Source: CAZGVW01 sp964529265
GTDB lineage: Bacteria > Planctomycetota > Phycisphaerae > Phycisphaerales > UBA1924
Direction of reading: 5' to 3'
DNA: 55,170 nt
NCBI GenBank assembly: GCA_964529265.1
Contig: CAZGVW010000003.1
Span: 1 to 55,170 of the forward strand
Positions 15,803-27,656 of the stretch are shown in pieces (position 1 is the first letter of the stretch; the number at the start of each line of letters is the position of its first letter). The notes below the pieces were generated by a model that was not told the origin of the DNA, did not search any database, and was given only the letters and a program-made list of their open reading frames with translations. Made by a program: the position numbers and the translations under genes.

Positions 15803-18259
15803 TCAGGACGGACAGGGCCCCCATGCGCCGAGAAGGAGCGCGAGGTCGGGGCTTCCCACGGCGCCGTCGCCGTCGAGGTCCGCGGCGCCCGGAACGCCCC
15901 ATGAACCCAGGAGAAGGGACAGATCGGCGCTTCCGACTTGGCCATCGCCGTCGAAGTCGGCGGGGCAGTCGGCATTCAGGTCGAAGATCGCGAGGTATGG
16001 CAGAAACTCGTTGTCGTACGCGGCAAAGCCGCCGCTCGCGTAGAACGTGGCGTTCGTGAACTCGAACTGCGACGGTGGACTCGAGAAGGGCGGCTGCCAG
16101 TCGAGCACCGCCGGTTTGTCGGCGTCCATCGCCGCGACGCCCGGCCGGTAGTGGTAGGTCGGCGGCGATGCGCCGCCGTTCCAGCCCGGTTCGAGGTCGG
16201 TGAACGTGCCGGTGAAGTACAGCGTCGAGCCTCGCTTCACGAGGGCGCCCGTGACTCCGTTCGGAACGCCTCCGCCCGCCAGCCACATGCTCCATGCGGT
16301 GGGAACGCCGGTGACTTCGTCGAGTTGAGCGAGCCCGCGGCGGTTGACAAGTTCGCCCCCCATCTCCGGCTCGAACGCGCGGAAGGTCCCCCCGACCCAG
16401 ACCGTGCCATCGTCGAGGGGCAGGATCACACTGACGTCGCCAAGGCGCGTTTCGGCCCGGAACTCGGTCACCTGACCGGTGTCGGCGTCGAACGCCGCGA
16501 TCTTGGGCCGCGTGTACTCCTTGCCGCCGATTTGGAAGACTCCCCCGAAGAGGCCACCCACGTAGAGCACCGACTTGTCCGCGGAGAGCGTCATGTCGTG
16601 GATGACGTTGATGGCGCCGACCGCCCCGTTCCAGTTCACGTGGAGCGCGCCGGTGGTGGCGTCGATGGCCGCGATGTGCTGGCGCTGCACGCCGGCGACG
16701 GAGAAGAACCGCCCGCCGAGGTAGAGCGTGTCGTCCTTGATATCGAGGTGATTGACGGCCTGAGACGACGCCCCGGACATGTTCGCATTGAAGGCGGCGA
16801 CGGTCTGGCCCGTCGCGCGATCGAGCGCAGCCACATCAAAGCGTGGAGCGCCGTTGACCGTGTCAAAGTCGCCGCTGATGTAGATCCGGCCGCCGACCAC
16901 GAGCATGTCGCTGACCCTGCCGGACACGCTGGGGCTCCACGGGGAAAGATCCCCGGTGGACAGACGCAGCGCCGCGGCATTCTCGCGCGCCTCGCCGCCG
17001 ACGATGTAGAAGTTGCCCCCCGCCATCACCGTGTCCCCCTCAACAGCGAGCGCATACACCTGCGTTGGCCCCGGTCCCGCAGCGTGAGCAGGCCACCCCT
17101 TGAGGGCGCCCGTCGTCGCATCGATCGCGTTCAGATGAGGGACGTACGCCCCGTTGACATTCGTGTAGTGCCCGCCGACGTAGAGCGTCCCGGCCGCGTA
17201 CGCCAGCACGTTGACTTCGACCGTTGTCCCGCCCTGCGGCTCGGTGTCCGAAATGCTCGGCGCGAGGGGCAAGACCGCACCGGTTTGCGCGTCCACTGCC
17301 GCCACGTGCGTCCGCGCCTGGCCGCCGACCGACATGATCCTGCCCCCAAGAAAGACGGTGTCGCCGGCCACTTCGATGTCGTGCGCATAGCCGTCGTCGA
17401 TGCTCGGGCTCCACTGGAGCAGAGTCAGCGTCTTCGCATCGAACGCCGCGACCCTCTGCCGCGCCTGGCCGCTGATCACCCCGAACTGGCCGGCGACGTA
17501 CAGCCGTTCGCCGGCGACCTCGAGCGTCCGTGCGCCGCCGGATGGATTCTCGAAACTCGCCTGCGGACTGGGGTTCCAGGGCAGGACAGCCCCCGTCGCG
17601 AGATCGAGCGCGCCGAGCGATCGCCGGGACTGGAACGTCAGTTCCTCGAAGGAGCCCGCGACGAACAGCACGGCGCCTGCAGTCTCGATGTCCGTGACCG
17701 GCCCATCCGCGATGGGGATCCAGTCCTCGTGAACGATCCCGGTCGCCAGATCGATCGCCGCGAGGCCCTGACGGGGCCGACCACCCACTGAGCCGGCCGA
17801 GGCGAGGTACATCCTGTCGCCGGAGATGGCGATATCGGTCACACCCGGCGCATCGGGGTCCCACAGCGGATCGACAGCGCCATCGCTCAGGATGTGGGCG
17901 AGCCCACGCCGCGGAAGTCCGCCCACAGACTGGAAGTCGCCGCCGATGTACCAGCCGCCCATGCCATCGGGCTCGATGGCGTGCACGGCGCCCCCAACCA
18001 CCTTGGCGATGGAGAGATCGGGTACTCCCGTCTGGACGTCGATCACCGCCGCGGGCCCTGTCGGTGGGCCCACCCAGGTGAACGAACCGCCGATGTACAC
18101 CAGATCCTCGTCTTCCAGCGGCTCAACCGCCTGAATCCCCTCATCGGGAATCCACACGTTGCTCCGCGGCATGGCGGGAGGGAGGCCGCCCGCCTGAAGC
18201 GGGATGGTCGCGAGCATCGCCAGGAGCCCCGAGACGCTGCGTGCAGAGCAATGAGTCAT
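15803..18259 (-). CDS. exported beta-propeller protein with GC-type dockerin tail
   Basis: An 818-residue protein with a signal peptide (SARSVSGLLAMLATIPLQAGG). A long series of beta-propeller repeats of about 45-60 residues follows, marked by LYVGG-F--V-G--R-HIAAIDATTGAL; the pattern resembles delta-60 or PQQ-like blades. The C-terminus is CPADFDGDGQVGSADLSLLLGSW followed by a second copy, AADLDGDGAVGSPDLALLLGAWG. This paired Ca-binding-loop module is the GC-type dockerin seen on Phycisphaerae surface proteins, presumably mediating attachment. Start ATG 18259 chosen (GAGG 10 nt upstream, good signal); an upstream start at 18379 gives no signal peptide. No catalytic motif seen, so probably a surface scaffold or binding protein. 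Confidence 0.85.
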   Translation of the reverse strand: MTHCSARSVSGLLAMLATIPLQAGGLPPAMPRSNVWIPDEGIQAVEPLEDEDLVYIGGSFTWVGPPTGPAAVIDVQTGVPDLSIAKVVGGAVHAIEPDGMGGWYIGGDFQSVGGLPRRGLAHILSDGAVDPLWDPDAPGVTDIAISGDRMYLASAGSVGGRPRQGLAAIDLATGIVHEDWIPIADGPVTDIETAGAVLFVAGSFEELTFQSRRSLGALDLATGAVLPWNPSPQASFENPSGGARTLEVAGERLYVAGQFGVISGQARQRVAAFDAKTLTLLQWSPSIDDGYAHDIEVAGDTVFLGGRIMSVGGQARTHVAAVDAQTGAVLPLAPSISDTEPQGGTTVEVNVLAYAAGTLYVGGHYTNVNGAYVPHLNAIDATTGALKGWPAHAAGPGPTQVYALAVEGDTVMAGGNFYIVGGEARENAAALRLSTGDLSPWSPSVSGRVSDMLVVGGRIYISGDFDTVNGAPRFDVAALDRATGQTVAAFNANMSGASSQAVNHLDIKDDTLYLGGRFFSVAGVQRQHIAAIDATTGALHVNWNGAVGAINVIHDMTLSADKSVLYVGGLFGGVFQIGGKEYTRPKIAAFDADTGQVTEFRAETRLGDVSVILPLDDGTVWVGGTFRAFEPEMGGELVNRRGLAQLDEVTGVPTAWSMWLAGGGVPNGVTGALVKRGSTLYFTGTFTDLEPGWNGGASPPTYHYRPGVAAMDADKPAVLDWQPPFSSPPSQFEFTNATFYASGGFAAYDNEFLPYLAIFDLNADCPADFDGDGQVGSADLSLLLGSWGVPGAADLDGDGAVGSPDLALLLGAWGPCPS

Positions 18260-18386
18260 GCCTTGTGCCTCATGTTCATGGAGTTGATGGCGGGTGTTCG
18301 AAAACCCCGGCTTCGGCGACCCCGCGCGGGAGATCAGCGGCTGCGCGCCGCCGATCCGCCGCGCCGAGGAGAAGGGCATTGGCTGC

Positions 18387-20015
18387 TCAGCGGCCGGCGC
18401 AGCCGCGCCGACGCCGAAGGAAGGGAACAGCGACCAACGCCGAGACAGAGAGAACGGTCCCGGGCGCAGGCACGAGCTGCGCCTTGATGAGGGCCCGTGA
18501 ATCGTCCTCGAAGACGACGCCGATGAGGATCTCGCCGCTGTTGTTGAGGCTGATCATTCGTCCATCGCTCGGGCCGCCGCCCATCTGTCCGACGCTCACG
18601 CCGCTGCCCATGACGGTCTTGAACTCGCCGGGCGCCACTTCGATCGTGTCGCCGACGGCGAGCACCTTGAAGAGGCCGAAGGCGGGATCTGAAGCAAACA
18701 CCGCCTGGTTCGACGTGAAGACCACCTGATCGAGGTCATTGAACAGGACGTTCGTTCCGAACAGACCGTCAAAGGTCTGACCGGGCGAGAACCCCGGCAT
18801 CTGGTCGCCGGCCCTCGCGATCAGCCTCAGATCCCCCGGCGAGCCGGCCCAGATTCCCGTGTTGTTGGACCCCGTCACATCGCCGCTCAGGTTCGCCGAG
18901 AACGCGATGTTGTCGGCGTTGTTCAGGACGCCGTTGCTGCTGATGAAGAAGCCGACGCCCGCCGGCGTCCCCGGCGGCTGGTCCCCTTGGCGCATCACCA
19001 TCTCGAGGCCCGAGGATTCGGTGTGACGCCACAGACTTCGCACGATGCTGCTGTCGCCGGGATTCTCGAGAAACGACCTGAACGCGACCGTGTTGTTGTC
19101 GTTGATGTGGACATCGACCATCGACTGGTTGTTGAACGGGCCGTCATTGAAGATGAGCCCGCCAGTGCCCGGCGCCGCGTCGCCCTCGACCACGATCGGC
19201 GAGAGAGCGCCGGGAGTCCCCACGAACACGCTGCTCGTGTTGTTGTTGGTCAGGTTGGTCCTGAATGCGGTGACGCTGTTGTTGTTGAGCACGAACCCGC
19301 TCATGTTGAAGAACGTGTGGGCCGTCCCCGGCGCCGGATCTCCTTCCCGGACGAGCGCCTGCAGCGATCCGGGGATCCCGTGGTACTGCACGAAGTCGTT
19401 GCTCGTGCTCACGCCCGGCCCCTTCACCGTCGCGGCAAAGAGCATCGCTCCGTTGTCCGCGGCTGAGTAGTTGCCGACATCCAGCCGGTCGTAGAGCAGT
19501 CCCGGCAGTCCCGCCGCGGCGCTGCTCTCGCGCGCCACCAGCGTGGATCCGCCGCCCGGCGTGTGGCGCCAGATCCCGCGGTCGTTCAGAGAATCCACGC
19601 CCGGCCCCTGAAGCCGGGCGAGGTAGTCCACGATGCCGCCGTTGGCGATCCGGAGCGACTCAAAGGGCTGGAAGCCCGAAGAGCCGCCGGAGATAAACGT
19701 CACGCCCGGCACGGTCCCCGGCGCCTGGTCGCCCTCCCGCGCCACGAGCGAGAGGCTCCCCGGCAGGCCCGACCAGAGGCCCTGATTGTTGCCGCCGCCG
19801 ACGACGTCGCCGAAGACATCCGCAGTAAACGAGATCACGCCGTCATGCGTGATGCCGGCGCGGTCGATGCTCGCATTGAAGAACGCCGTGTCCGGGATTC
19901 CGGGGACCGGGTCGCCGCGCAGGACGACCTTCTGGAACCCAAGGAGCCCGCCGGCGCTCGCAGCGGCGCTTGCTCCGACAACCCCCGTCAACGCGACGAT
20001 GCTGACACTCTTCAT
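18387..20015 (-). CDS. exported repeat protein with PEP-CTERM-like tail (GDxxPG repeats)
   Basis: A 542-residue protein: signal peptide MKSVSIVALTGVVGASAAASA, then about eight repeats of 50-60 residues. Each repeat has V-REGDQAPGT--G--F followed by N--G---F-A-L-G--V--SN--G-W-G-PG-L. Such choice-of-anchor repeat proteins occur in planctomycetes and cyanobacteria without known function. The end is LVPAPGTVLSVSALVAVPFLRRRRGCAGR, a PEP-CTERM-like sorting signal. AAGGA precedes the ATG at 20015. It lies between the dockerin propeller gene and another PEP-CTERM-like gene on the same strand. Gaps of 106-127 nt suggest separate or loosely linked transcription. Confidence 0.82.
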   Translation of the reverse strand: MKSVSIVALTGVVGASAAASAGGLLGFQKVVLRGDPVPGIPDTAFFNASIDRAGITHDGVISFTADVFGDVVGGGNNQGLWSGLPGSLSLVAREGDQAPGTVPGVTFISGGSSGFQPFESLRIANGGIVDYLARLQGPGVDSLNDRGIWRHTPGGGSTLVARESSAAAGLPGLLYDRLDVGNYSAADNGAMLFAATVKGPGVSTSNDFVQYHGIPGSLQALVREGDPAPGTAHTFFNMSGFVLNNNSVTAFRTNLTNNNTSSVFVGTPGALSPIVVEGDAAPGTGGLIFNDGPFNNQSMVDVHINDNNTVAFRSFLENPGDSSIVRSLWRHTESSGLEMVMRQGDQPPGTPAGVGFFISSNGVLNNADNIAFSANLSGDVTGSNNTGIWAGSPGDLRLIARAGDQMPGFSPGQTFDGLFGTNVLFNDLDQVVFTSNQAVFASDPAFGLFKVLAVGDTIEVAPGEFKTVMGSGVSVGQMGGGPSDGRMISLNNSGEILIGVVFEDDSRALIKAQLVPAPGTVLSVSALVAVPFLRRRRGCAGR

Positions 20016-20121
20016 GACGATTCCTTCCTCGATTGGGCTTGCGTCCGCTCGGCGCTCGGCGCTGCAACGGAGCAGGCCCCGCTGGAAATGGCTTGAATGC
20101 GATCCGAGTTCCGGTGTTTGC

Positions 20122-20946
20122 TCAAACGGCCCGCTGATCGCGGCGCCGACGAAGCGACATCAGCCCGGCGACACCGATGATGGCTGTCGCGCCCGGCGTG
20201 GGGATGATCGCCATGCCGAAAATGCCCGGCGCCTGGAGCGAGTCCGTCCCGATGAGCGTGGCGGTCGCCGCGACGCGGTCGATCGCGTAGAGCGCGCAGT
20301 GCGAGCCGGGGCCGTTCCCCTGGCGCGCATAGAAGAGGTCCGCGGCCGGGTCGTACTCAACCGTGTGCCAGAAGCCGGGGTTGGCGAAACTGTCCATGTT
20401 CACGAGCACGCTCGCGCTCCCGCTCCCGATGTCGATGGAGACGAACTCGTTCCCTCCGTCCGCCATTCCGTAGAGGGCGCCCGAAGAATCGAACGTGAGC
20501 CCCATCACCTCGCTGGCGCCGCTGATCTGCGCGATCTGCGTCGGCACGCCCGTCGAAGTGTCGATGGTCCAGAGGAACCGACCGTGCGAGGCGCCGTAGA
20601 GGACGCCCGTGGTCGGATGAAACGCCAGCGCATCCATGTTGGCGACCGGGCCCGATCCGATCAGCGTCGACGCCCCGGTTGTGTAGTCAATGCTGCGCAG
20701 CTCCCCGTTCGGATTGGATCCATAGAGCACGCCATTCACAGAGTCGAACGCCATGCCCGTGATCCCGGATGACCCTGCGTTCAGGGGGCCGATCGGCGTC
20801 AATGCGCCGTTCGTCCGGTCGATCTCCACAAGCATGCCGTCATGCGTCGATCCCACCATGGGGCCCGCGCCCGCCACCGCCGTGGTCAATCCCATGGCGA
20901 GCCCTGCGCCGCCGACGGCGCCCGTTCTCGCTGCTCCAGTCCTCAT
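20122..20946 (-). CDS. exported propeller-like protein with PEP-CTERM-like tail
   Basis: A 274-residue protein with an Ala/Gly-rich signal peptide (RTGAVGGAGLAMGLTTAVAGA). About four to five repeats follow of the type L-IDR-TGALT-IGPL---GITGMAFD---GVLYGS, found in many PEP-CTERM proteins and in small propellers. The tail is IIPTPGATAIIGVAGLMSLRRRRDQRAV. The start at 20946 is set by AAGGAG seven bases upstream; an upstream in-frame ATG at 20979 lacks one. Presumably surface-anchored. No enzymatic residues evident. Confidence 0.82.
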   Translation of the reverse strand: MRTGAARTGAVGGAGLAMGLTTAVAGAGPMVGSTHDGMLVEIDRTNGALTPIGPLNAGSSGITGMAFDSVNGVLYGSNPNGELRSIDYTTGASTLIGSGPVANMDALAFHPTTGVLYGASHGRFLWTIDTSTGVPTQIAQISGASEVMGLTFDSSGALYGMADGGNEFVSIDIGSGSASVLVNMDSFANPGFWHTVEYDPAADLFYARQGNGPGSHCALYAIDRVAATATLIGTDSLQAPGIFGMAIIPTPGATAIIGVAGLMSLRRRRDQRAV

Positions 20947-21372
20947 CACGTGTCTCCTTCCTCGATTTCGATCAGGCATTCTGCGTTGCGCCTGCCGCCC
21001 CGCTCTGCCGTCGGCGCGCGGAGGAGCGCGGTCACGGCGCTCCAGCCGCCCGTCGCGCTTGCGCGGCCGGCACGGCTCAACCCGAAGAATTGCGATTCGC
21101 GGTCGATGTGGCCGGGATCAACCCGGCCGTCAGCGCTGCGCGTGTCGCGCCCCACCGCCGCGGCGACGGTCCCATTCCTCCTGCGCGCCCGCAGATCGCC
21201 GGGCGCGCTCACCACGCGCTCATCAACACCTAGTACGGAATCCATCCCCCAGGCGCGCACCAGGTCGCGATTTTTCCTGCCGGCGGGACATCAAAGAAAA
21301 AACCTGTTGCCCATGGCCGCCTCGGCGGTACGATTCGAAGACAACGATGCGCCTGCACGCGCGCCGCCTTCC
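20947..21372. other. intergenic region upstream of PEP-CTERM-like gene, downstream of sigma gene
   Basis: 426 bases on the minus side between the ECF sigma stop and the exported protein start. A 104-codon open frame (21260-20946) overlaps the exported gene start but has no ribosome-binding site or recognisable product, so it is not called. A GC hairpin core (GCCGGC) near 21280, flanked by T/A runs, might serve as terminator of the sigma gene; weak. Confidence 0.5.
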
Positions 21373-22089
21373 TCAGCGGCAAAGCGCGCCCCGCAGCGCC
21401 GCGAGCTCGGCGTCGAGATCGCACGTCGTTGTGATCGTCTCCGCGACGGCCTGCCGAATGGCCGTTCGCAGTCTTCGCTTGACGGTGAAGATCATGCCCG
21501 CAACCGCATCAGCGCCTCCGGCGCCAACTTCTTGGGCGAGCGCATCGAGCGACGGCGCGTCGCCGCCGCGCATTTCGGGCGCAAGCACCCGCCGCTCGAA
21601 GGCGTGCCAGTGCGCCGCGAGCCCCTCCGCGCCGCACTCGCGCCGCACGCGCTCGAGCGCCACCGTGAGCACGGCCTTCGCCCACTGCCGGTCATATGCA
21701 TCGGCCGGCTCGATGCCCGATGGCGGCTCCGCCGCCTCGAGCAGCGCCGCGTTCCGCGCCACGTTCGCCGGCTCCGCGCGCTTGGCCGACCGCGCCCGCG
21801 CATGGTCAATAATGAAGTTGCGCAGAGCCGCCTTCAGGTACGAGCGGAATCGCCCCGCCGCCGGATCCGCCCGGCCCACGAAGTCACGCCGCAGCACGAC
21901 CTCCGCGATGAACTCCTGCGTCAGCTCCGCGGCGTCATCGCGTGAGAACCCGGCGCGCCGCACGTACGCGTACACCGGCGTCCAGTACAGGTCGAGCAGG
22001 TCGCCCAGCGCCGATCGATCCCGCTGCGCACTGATGACGAGCGACCAGTCGGTCGTGTTGAATCTGGCGTTCGTCGTCGCAACGCCCAT
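21373..22089 (-). CDS. planctomycete-type ECF sigma factor
   Basis: A 238-residue protein beginning MGVATTNARFNTTDWSLVIS. The F-x-TTDWSLV opening followed by LLDLYWTPVYAYVRRAGFSRDDAAELTQEFIAEVV is typical of ECF-like sigma factors abundant in planctomycetes. Region 2 spans about residues 28-100 (GRFRSYLKAALRNFIIDHARA). Region 4 is divergent and short of a clear helix-turn-helix; the protein ends with VKRRLRTAIRQAVAETI. Some ECF groups in planctomycetes are known to be genetically linked to Ser/Thr kinases, and here the kinase gene starts divergently only 57 bp away. A regulatory pairing is therefore likely, but inferred. Confidence 0.85.
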   Translation of the reverse strand: MGVATTNARFNTTDWSLVISAQRDRSALGDLLDLYWTPVYAYVRRAGFSRDDAAELTQEFIAEVVLRRDFVGRADPAAGRFRSYLKAALRNFIIDHARARSAKRAEPANVARNAALLEAAEPPSGIEPADAYDRQWAKAVLTVALERVRRECGAEGLAAHWHAFERRVLAPEMRGGDAPSLDALAQEVGAGGADAVAGMIFTVKRRLRTAIRQAVAETITTTCDLDAELAALRGALCR

Positions 22090-22145
22090 TCAGCGGAGGC
22101 CTTTCGACGTGGAAACGGACCACGCTTCGACCGGAGCAGCATGAC

Positions 22146-24612
<2,467 letters not shown>

Positions 24613-24626
<14 letters not shown>

Positions 24627-24757
24627 CCCCGGCGACATACGGGCTTGAGGAGGGAGAAATGATGTCAGTTTTGTCAGGGGTCTTGAGGCCCAAGAAACGC
24701 GCAAACCTTTTGCGAGATAAGCGCTTAGCATGTGTCAGAGGCGATGGGGCCTGACAT
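24613..24757 (+). repeat. dispersed intergenic repeat, copy B (full length)
   Basis: The left end CCAATCCCCAATGACCCCGG overlaps the kinase stop codon (TGA at 24624-24626). The core GATGTCAGTTTTGTCAGGGG is shared with copy A. The right end has GTGTCAG (24732-24738) / CTGACA (24751-24756) with a 12-nt loop. It fills the convergent gap between the kinase and the VOC gene, where it could act as bidirectional terminator or mRNA end element. Confidence 0.85.
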
Positions 24758-24807
24758 GGCGCTTCGTGTACGGAGGTCCACCCCGCTGGCACCGTGTGAT
24801 CTGAGAC

Positions 24808-25869
24808 TCATTGCGGCAAGGACACGATAACGGCGTGGCCATCTGGATCCAGCACGTGCAGTGCGCTGGCGGCGGGAACGACGCCGGGCGAAATCAGGCG
24901 CCCGGCCCCGCGGCGGACCTGCTGGATCCACTCGTCGGCCACGGGCGCAGCGGCGGTGACGCGCGTGCGCCAGGCCCAGAGGTCGTTCGCGCACGTATCA
25001 GCCGGAGCGGGCCGGCCGTTCGCCGGCGCGAGGTATTCGAGGAGTTCGACTCCCGGCCCGCGCTCGGCGCGCAGCGTTGTGATCCGAAGGCGAGCCCCGA
25101 AGACATTGTTCAGGCGCTCCTGCTCGGGGCCGTAGTTCTCACTTGCGCCCGCGACGCGCATGCCGAGGGCGTCGCGATAGAACGCGAGACTTCGCTCGGT
25201 GTCATCTACGACAATCGCGGTGTGGTCGATGCCGAGGAAGAGGCGGCCGGAAGCCGCGGCGGAGCGCCAGCGTGGGTTTCCCTTGCCCTCGGGGAAGTGG
25301 ATGACTTCGAGCACGTGGCCATCGTGATCCTTGAAGTAGAACGCGCTGATGCCCGCCGCGGCGTGGTTCCACTCCGGGAGGATCTGCGGGCCGGTCGAGG
25401 CGTGTCGCACGTTGTGCTTTCGGAGGTGGGCGTAGGCCGCGTCCATGTCGCTGACCACGATCGCGATGTGCTGGAACGAATGGTCATTGCTCGCCCAATC
25501 GCGCGGGATGGGCCGCCCTTCCGGCGCGAGGAACTGGATGAGCTCGATCGTTTCCTCGCCGAGGCGCATGGTGGCGACGCGCGCCCGCATGCCGAAGACG
25601 CCATAAAGGGACTCCGCGGCATCACCCCAGATCTCGGCGTCGCCTGCTTTCTCAAAGGAGAGAACATCCGCAAAGAAGGCCACCGAGCAATCGAGATCGC
25701 TGACCGTAAGGCTGATGGACGCGACGGCGGCAATGCGAAGCGCCGGGGATTCCGCCGGGGCGACTGCCGCGGGCGCGGCGACTGCCCGGCTCGAGAGCGG
25801 CGCTCTCGGGGCCGAGGCCGCGGCGAAAGCAGCCAGAACCAGTGCGAGGAAGCGATTGCGTGTCGTCAT
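24808..25869 (-). CDS. exported two-domain VOC (glyoxalase/dioxygenase superfamily) protein
   Basis: A 353-residue protein with a signal peptide (RFLALVLAAFAAASAPRAP). Two VOC domains follow: the first (about 45-190) has SISLTVSDLDCSVAFFADVLSF and HIAIVVSDMDAAYAHLR, and the second (about 195-350) has FLGIDHTAIVVDDTERSLAFYRDALGM and VLDPDGHAVIV. The H-x-A-I-VV and E-I-F/D-P-G-H patterns supply metal-ligand candidates (His and Glu/Asp). The reaction (isomerase, dioxygenase, lyase) cannot be told. It is the last gene of the minus-strand block with sugar oxidation genes, 78 nt downstream of the SMP-30 gene. Confidence 0.85.
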   Translation of the reverse strand: MTTRNRFLALVLAAFAAASAPRAPLSSRAVAAPAAVAPAESPALRIAAVASISLTVSDLDCSVAFFADVLSFEKAGDAEIWGDAAESLYGVFGMRARVATMRLGEETIELIQFLAPEGRPIPRDWASNDHSFQHIAIVVSDMDAAYAHLRKHNVRHASTGPQILPEWNHAAAGISAFYFKDHDGHVLEVIHFPEGKGNPRWRSAAASGRLFLGIDHTAIVVDDTERSLAFYRDALGMRVAGASENYGPEQERLNNVFGARLRITTLRAERGPGVELLEYLAPANGRPAPADTCANDLWAWRTRVTAAAPVADEWIQQVRRGAGRLISPGVVPAASALHVLDPDGHAVIVSLPQ

Positions 25870-25947
25870 GATGGTCTATCGATAGCGATATGAACAGGCA
25901 TCGGACACATGGTCCACGTTTGGGTGCGTCGACAAGGGTGGCGCGGG

Positions 25948-27582
25948 TTACGGAACCGGGCCCGCCGTGACCAGGCGCACGCGGTACACGCCCGTGTGCG
26001 CCGTCATGTAGAGCGTGCGGCCGTCGAGATCGCCGAAGGCGATGTTGTGCGGTGATTCCACGTTCCTCAGCAGACCCAGCCGCTTTCCTTCGGCCGAGTA
26101 GATCCACAGGCCGCCCGGGCCGCAGATGAACACGTTGCCGCGGTCATCCACCTTGACGCCGTCGATCGCTTCCGCACCTTCCTCGGCGGTCAGATCCGCG
26201 AACACTTCGCCCTTGCCGAGCGATCCATCGGCGAGCAGCGGATAGCGCATCACGACCTTGTGGCTCTCGTCCCAGTCGCCGACGAAGAGATGCGTCTGCT
26301 TGTGGGAGAGCGCGATCCCGTTCGGCCCCGTCATCTCCGTTGTGAGCAGCGTGAGCCTCCCGTCCTTGAGACGGTAGACGCCGGCAAACTGCAGTTCCTT
26401 CCGGCGATCGTCGCTGAACTTCGGCAAGCCGAAGTCGGGATCGGTGAAGTAGAGCGAGCCATCGAGGCTGTAGACGAGGTCGTTCGGACTGTTCAATCGT
26501 CCACCTTCGAAGCGGTCGGCCAGAGTCGTGAGGGAGCCATCGGGCTCAAGCCTTGCGATGCGCCGATCGCCGTGTCGGCAGAAGACAAGACGCCCCTCAT
26601 CATCGATGGTGAGCCCGTTTGAGCCCGGCTGGCGATACTCCGCCACGTCCGCGCCCGTGTAACCGCTCCCCGACATGAAGATGGAGACCTGCCCGTCGGG
26701 AGTCCACCTGTAGATCGTGTTCGAATTCGGATCGCTGAAGAGGAGACACGCCGCACGGCGCACCCACACCGGGCCCTCGGTAAAGCGGAAGCCCTTGGCG
26801 ATCCGCTCGACCTGCGCTCCCGGCGCAATGACATCATCCAACGCGGCGTCGAAGCGCGCCAGTTCAGCCTGGACAGGTGTCGGCGTCACGCCCCGCGGCT
26901 GCGTGTAGAACTCCAGCCTCGCCTCGCGCACCCAGATGAAGTTCTCCGGCGCCTCGGAGATCGGGCCGTTGGCCGCGAAGATCGCCACGTCGACGCCGTC
27001 GCCCGGTTGAGCATTCTGCACGACGGCGACGACGTTCGGCGCGTTGTATCCGGCCGCCACGCCGCCGCCCGATTGGCCCAGGCGCTTCGACAGCGATCCG
27101 TTCACCCACACCTCCGCCGCATCGTCGACGCGCGTTCGAAGAACCACCGTTGCCCCCGAGGTCTCGATGCCCCCAAACCGGTGCGGGATCGTGAAGTTCA
27201 ACCGATACCACTGAAATGAGATGCGCCCGGCGCCGCGCCGATCCGAAAGTTGCTCGGGCGTGATGGACTGCCACAGGGCGTCCGGACCCCACGCGCCGGG
27301 CCTGGGCTCGTAGTCGAGCGCTTCGCCCGCGGGCGCCGCGGATCGCCCAGAAGCGACGTCCCCGGATGCTTCGACCGTGCGGAGCCTGACCGGCCGCGTG
27401 CTCCAGCGGGCGCCCACCATCGCTGCGCCCTGAACGGTGGTCAGATCAACCACCGCGGAAGGAGCAGAGCCGGGCGAGAGCAGGGACGCCGCTTGCGTCG
27501 CGCCCACGCCGGCGACCATCGTGGAGAAGCCCGATGCACCGGCGGACATCACGGCGCAGAGCATGAAAGTCTGTGTGAGCAT
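25948..27582 (-). CDS. exported SMP-30/gluconolactonase-like protein with N-terminal jelly-roll domain
   Basis: A 544-residue protein. After a signal peptide (MLTQTFMLCAVMSAGASGFS) comes a beta-rich domain (about 110-235), ISFQWYRLNFTIPHRFGG and RVDDAAEVWVNGSL. It resembles the galactose-binding jelly roll of glycosidases. The C-terminal propeller (about 265-540) has FTEGPVWVRRAACLLFSD, NGLTIDDEGRLVFCRHGDRR, NSPNDLVYSLDGSLYFTDP, GPNGIALSHK and DGVKVDDRGNVFICG. These supply the Glu, Asn and Asp ligands of the SMP-30/gluconolactonase metal site. It would hydrolyse sugar lactones in the periplasm. AAGGAA precedes the ATG at 27582. Neighbouring oxidoreductases could supply the lactone; this is inference. 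Confidence 0.88.
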   Translation of the reverse strand: MLTQTFMLCAVMSAGASGFSTMVAGVGATQAASLLSPGSAPSAVVDLTTVQGAAMVGARWSTRPVRLRTVEASGDVASGRSAAPAGEALDYEPRPGAWGPDALWQSITPEQLSDRRGAGRISFQWYRLNFTIPHRFGGIETSGATVVLRTRVDDAAEVWVNGSLSKRLGQSGGGVAAGYNAPNVVAVVQNAQPGDGVDVAIFAANGPISEAPENFIWVREARLEFYTQPRGVTPTPVQAELARFDAALDDVIAPGAQVERIAKGFRFTEGPVWVRRAACLLFSDPNSNTIYRWTPDGQVSIFMSGSGYTGADVAEYRQPGSNGLTIDDEGRLVFCRHGDRRIARLEPDGSLTTLADRFEGGRLNSPNDLVYSLDGSLYFTDPDFGLPKFSDDRRKELQFAGVYRLKDGRLTLLTTEMTGPNGIALSHKQTHLFVGDWDESHKVVMRYPLLADGSLGKGEVFADLTAEEGAEAIDGVKVDDRGNVFICGPGGLWIYSAEGKRLGLLRNVESPHNIAFGDLDGRTLYMTAHTGVYRVRLVTAGPVP

Positions 27583-27656
27583 GAGTGTTTCCTTGCGTTC
27601 AGTCGGTGGCCACACGCCGCGGTGGTCGTCAAAGCGGCTGCGGGCTGCCGGTTCAG

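Noticed and set aside
15938..17791. A 617-codon plus-strand open frame opposite the propeller gene.
   Set aside because: Arg/Val/Asp-rich composition typical of an antisense frame in GC-rich DNA; the minus-strand frame has a signal peptide, propeller blades and dockerin.
20946..21260. A 104-codon minus-strand frame overlapping the start of the PEP-CTERM-like gene.
   Set aside because: No ribosome-binding site or known motif; composition is Arg/Gly/Ala-rich and the region is better explained as leader/promoter.
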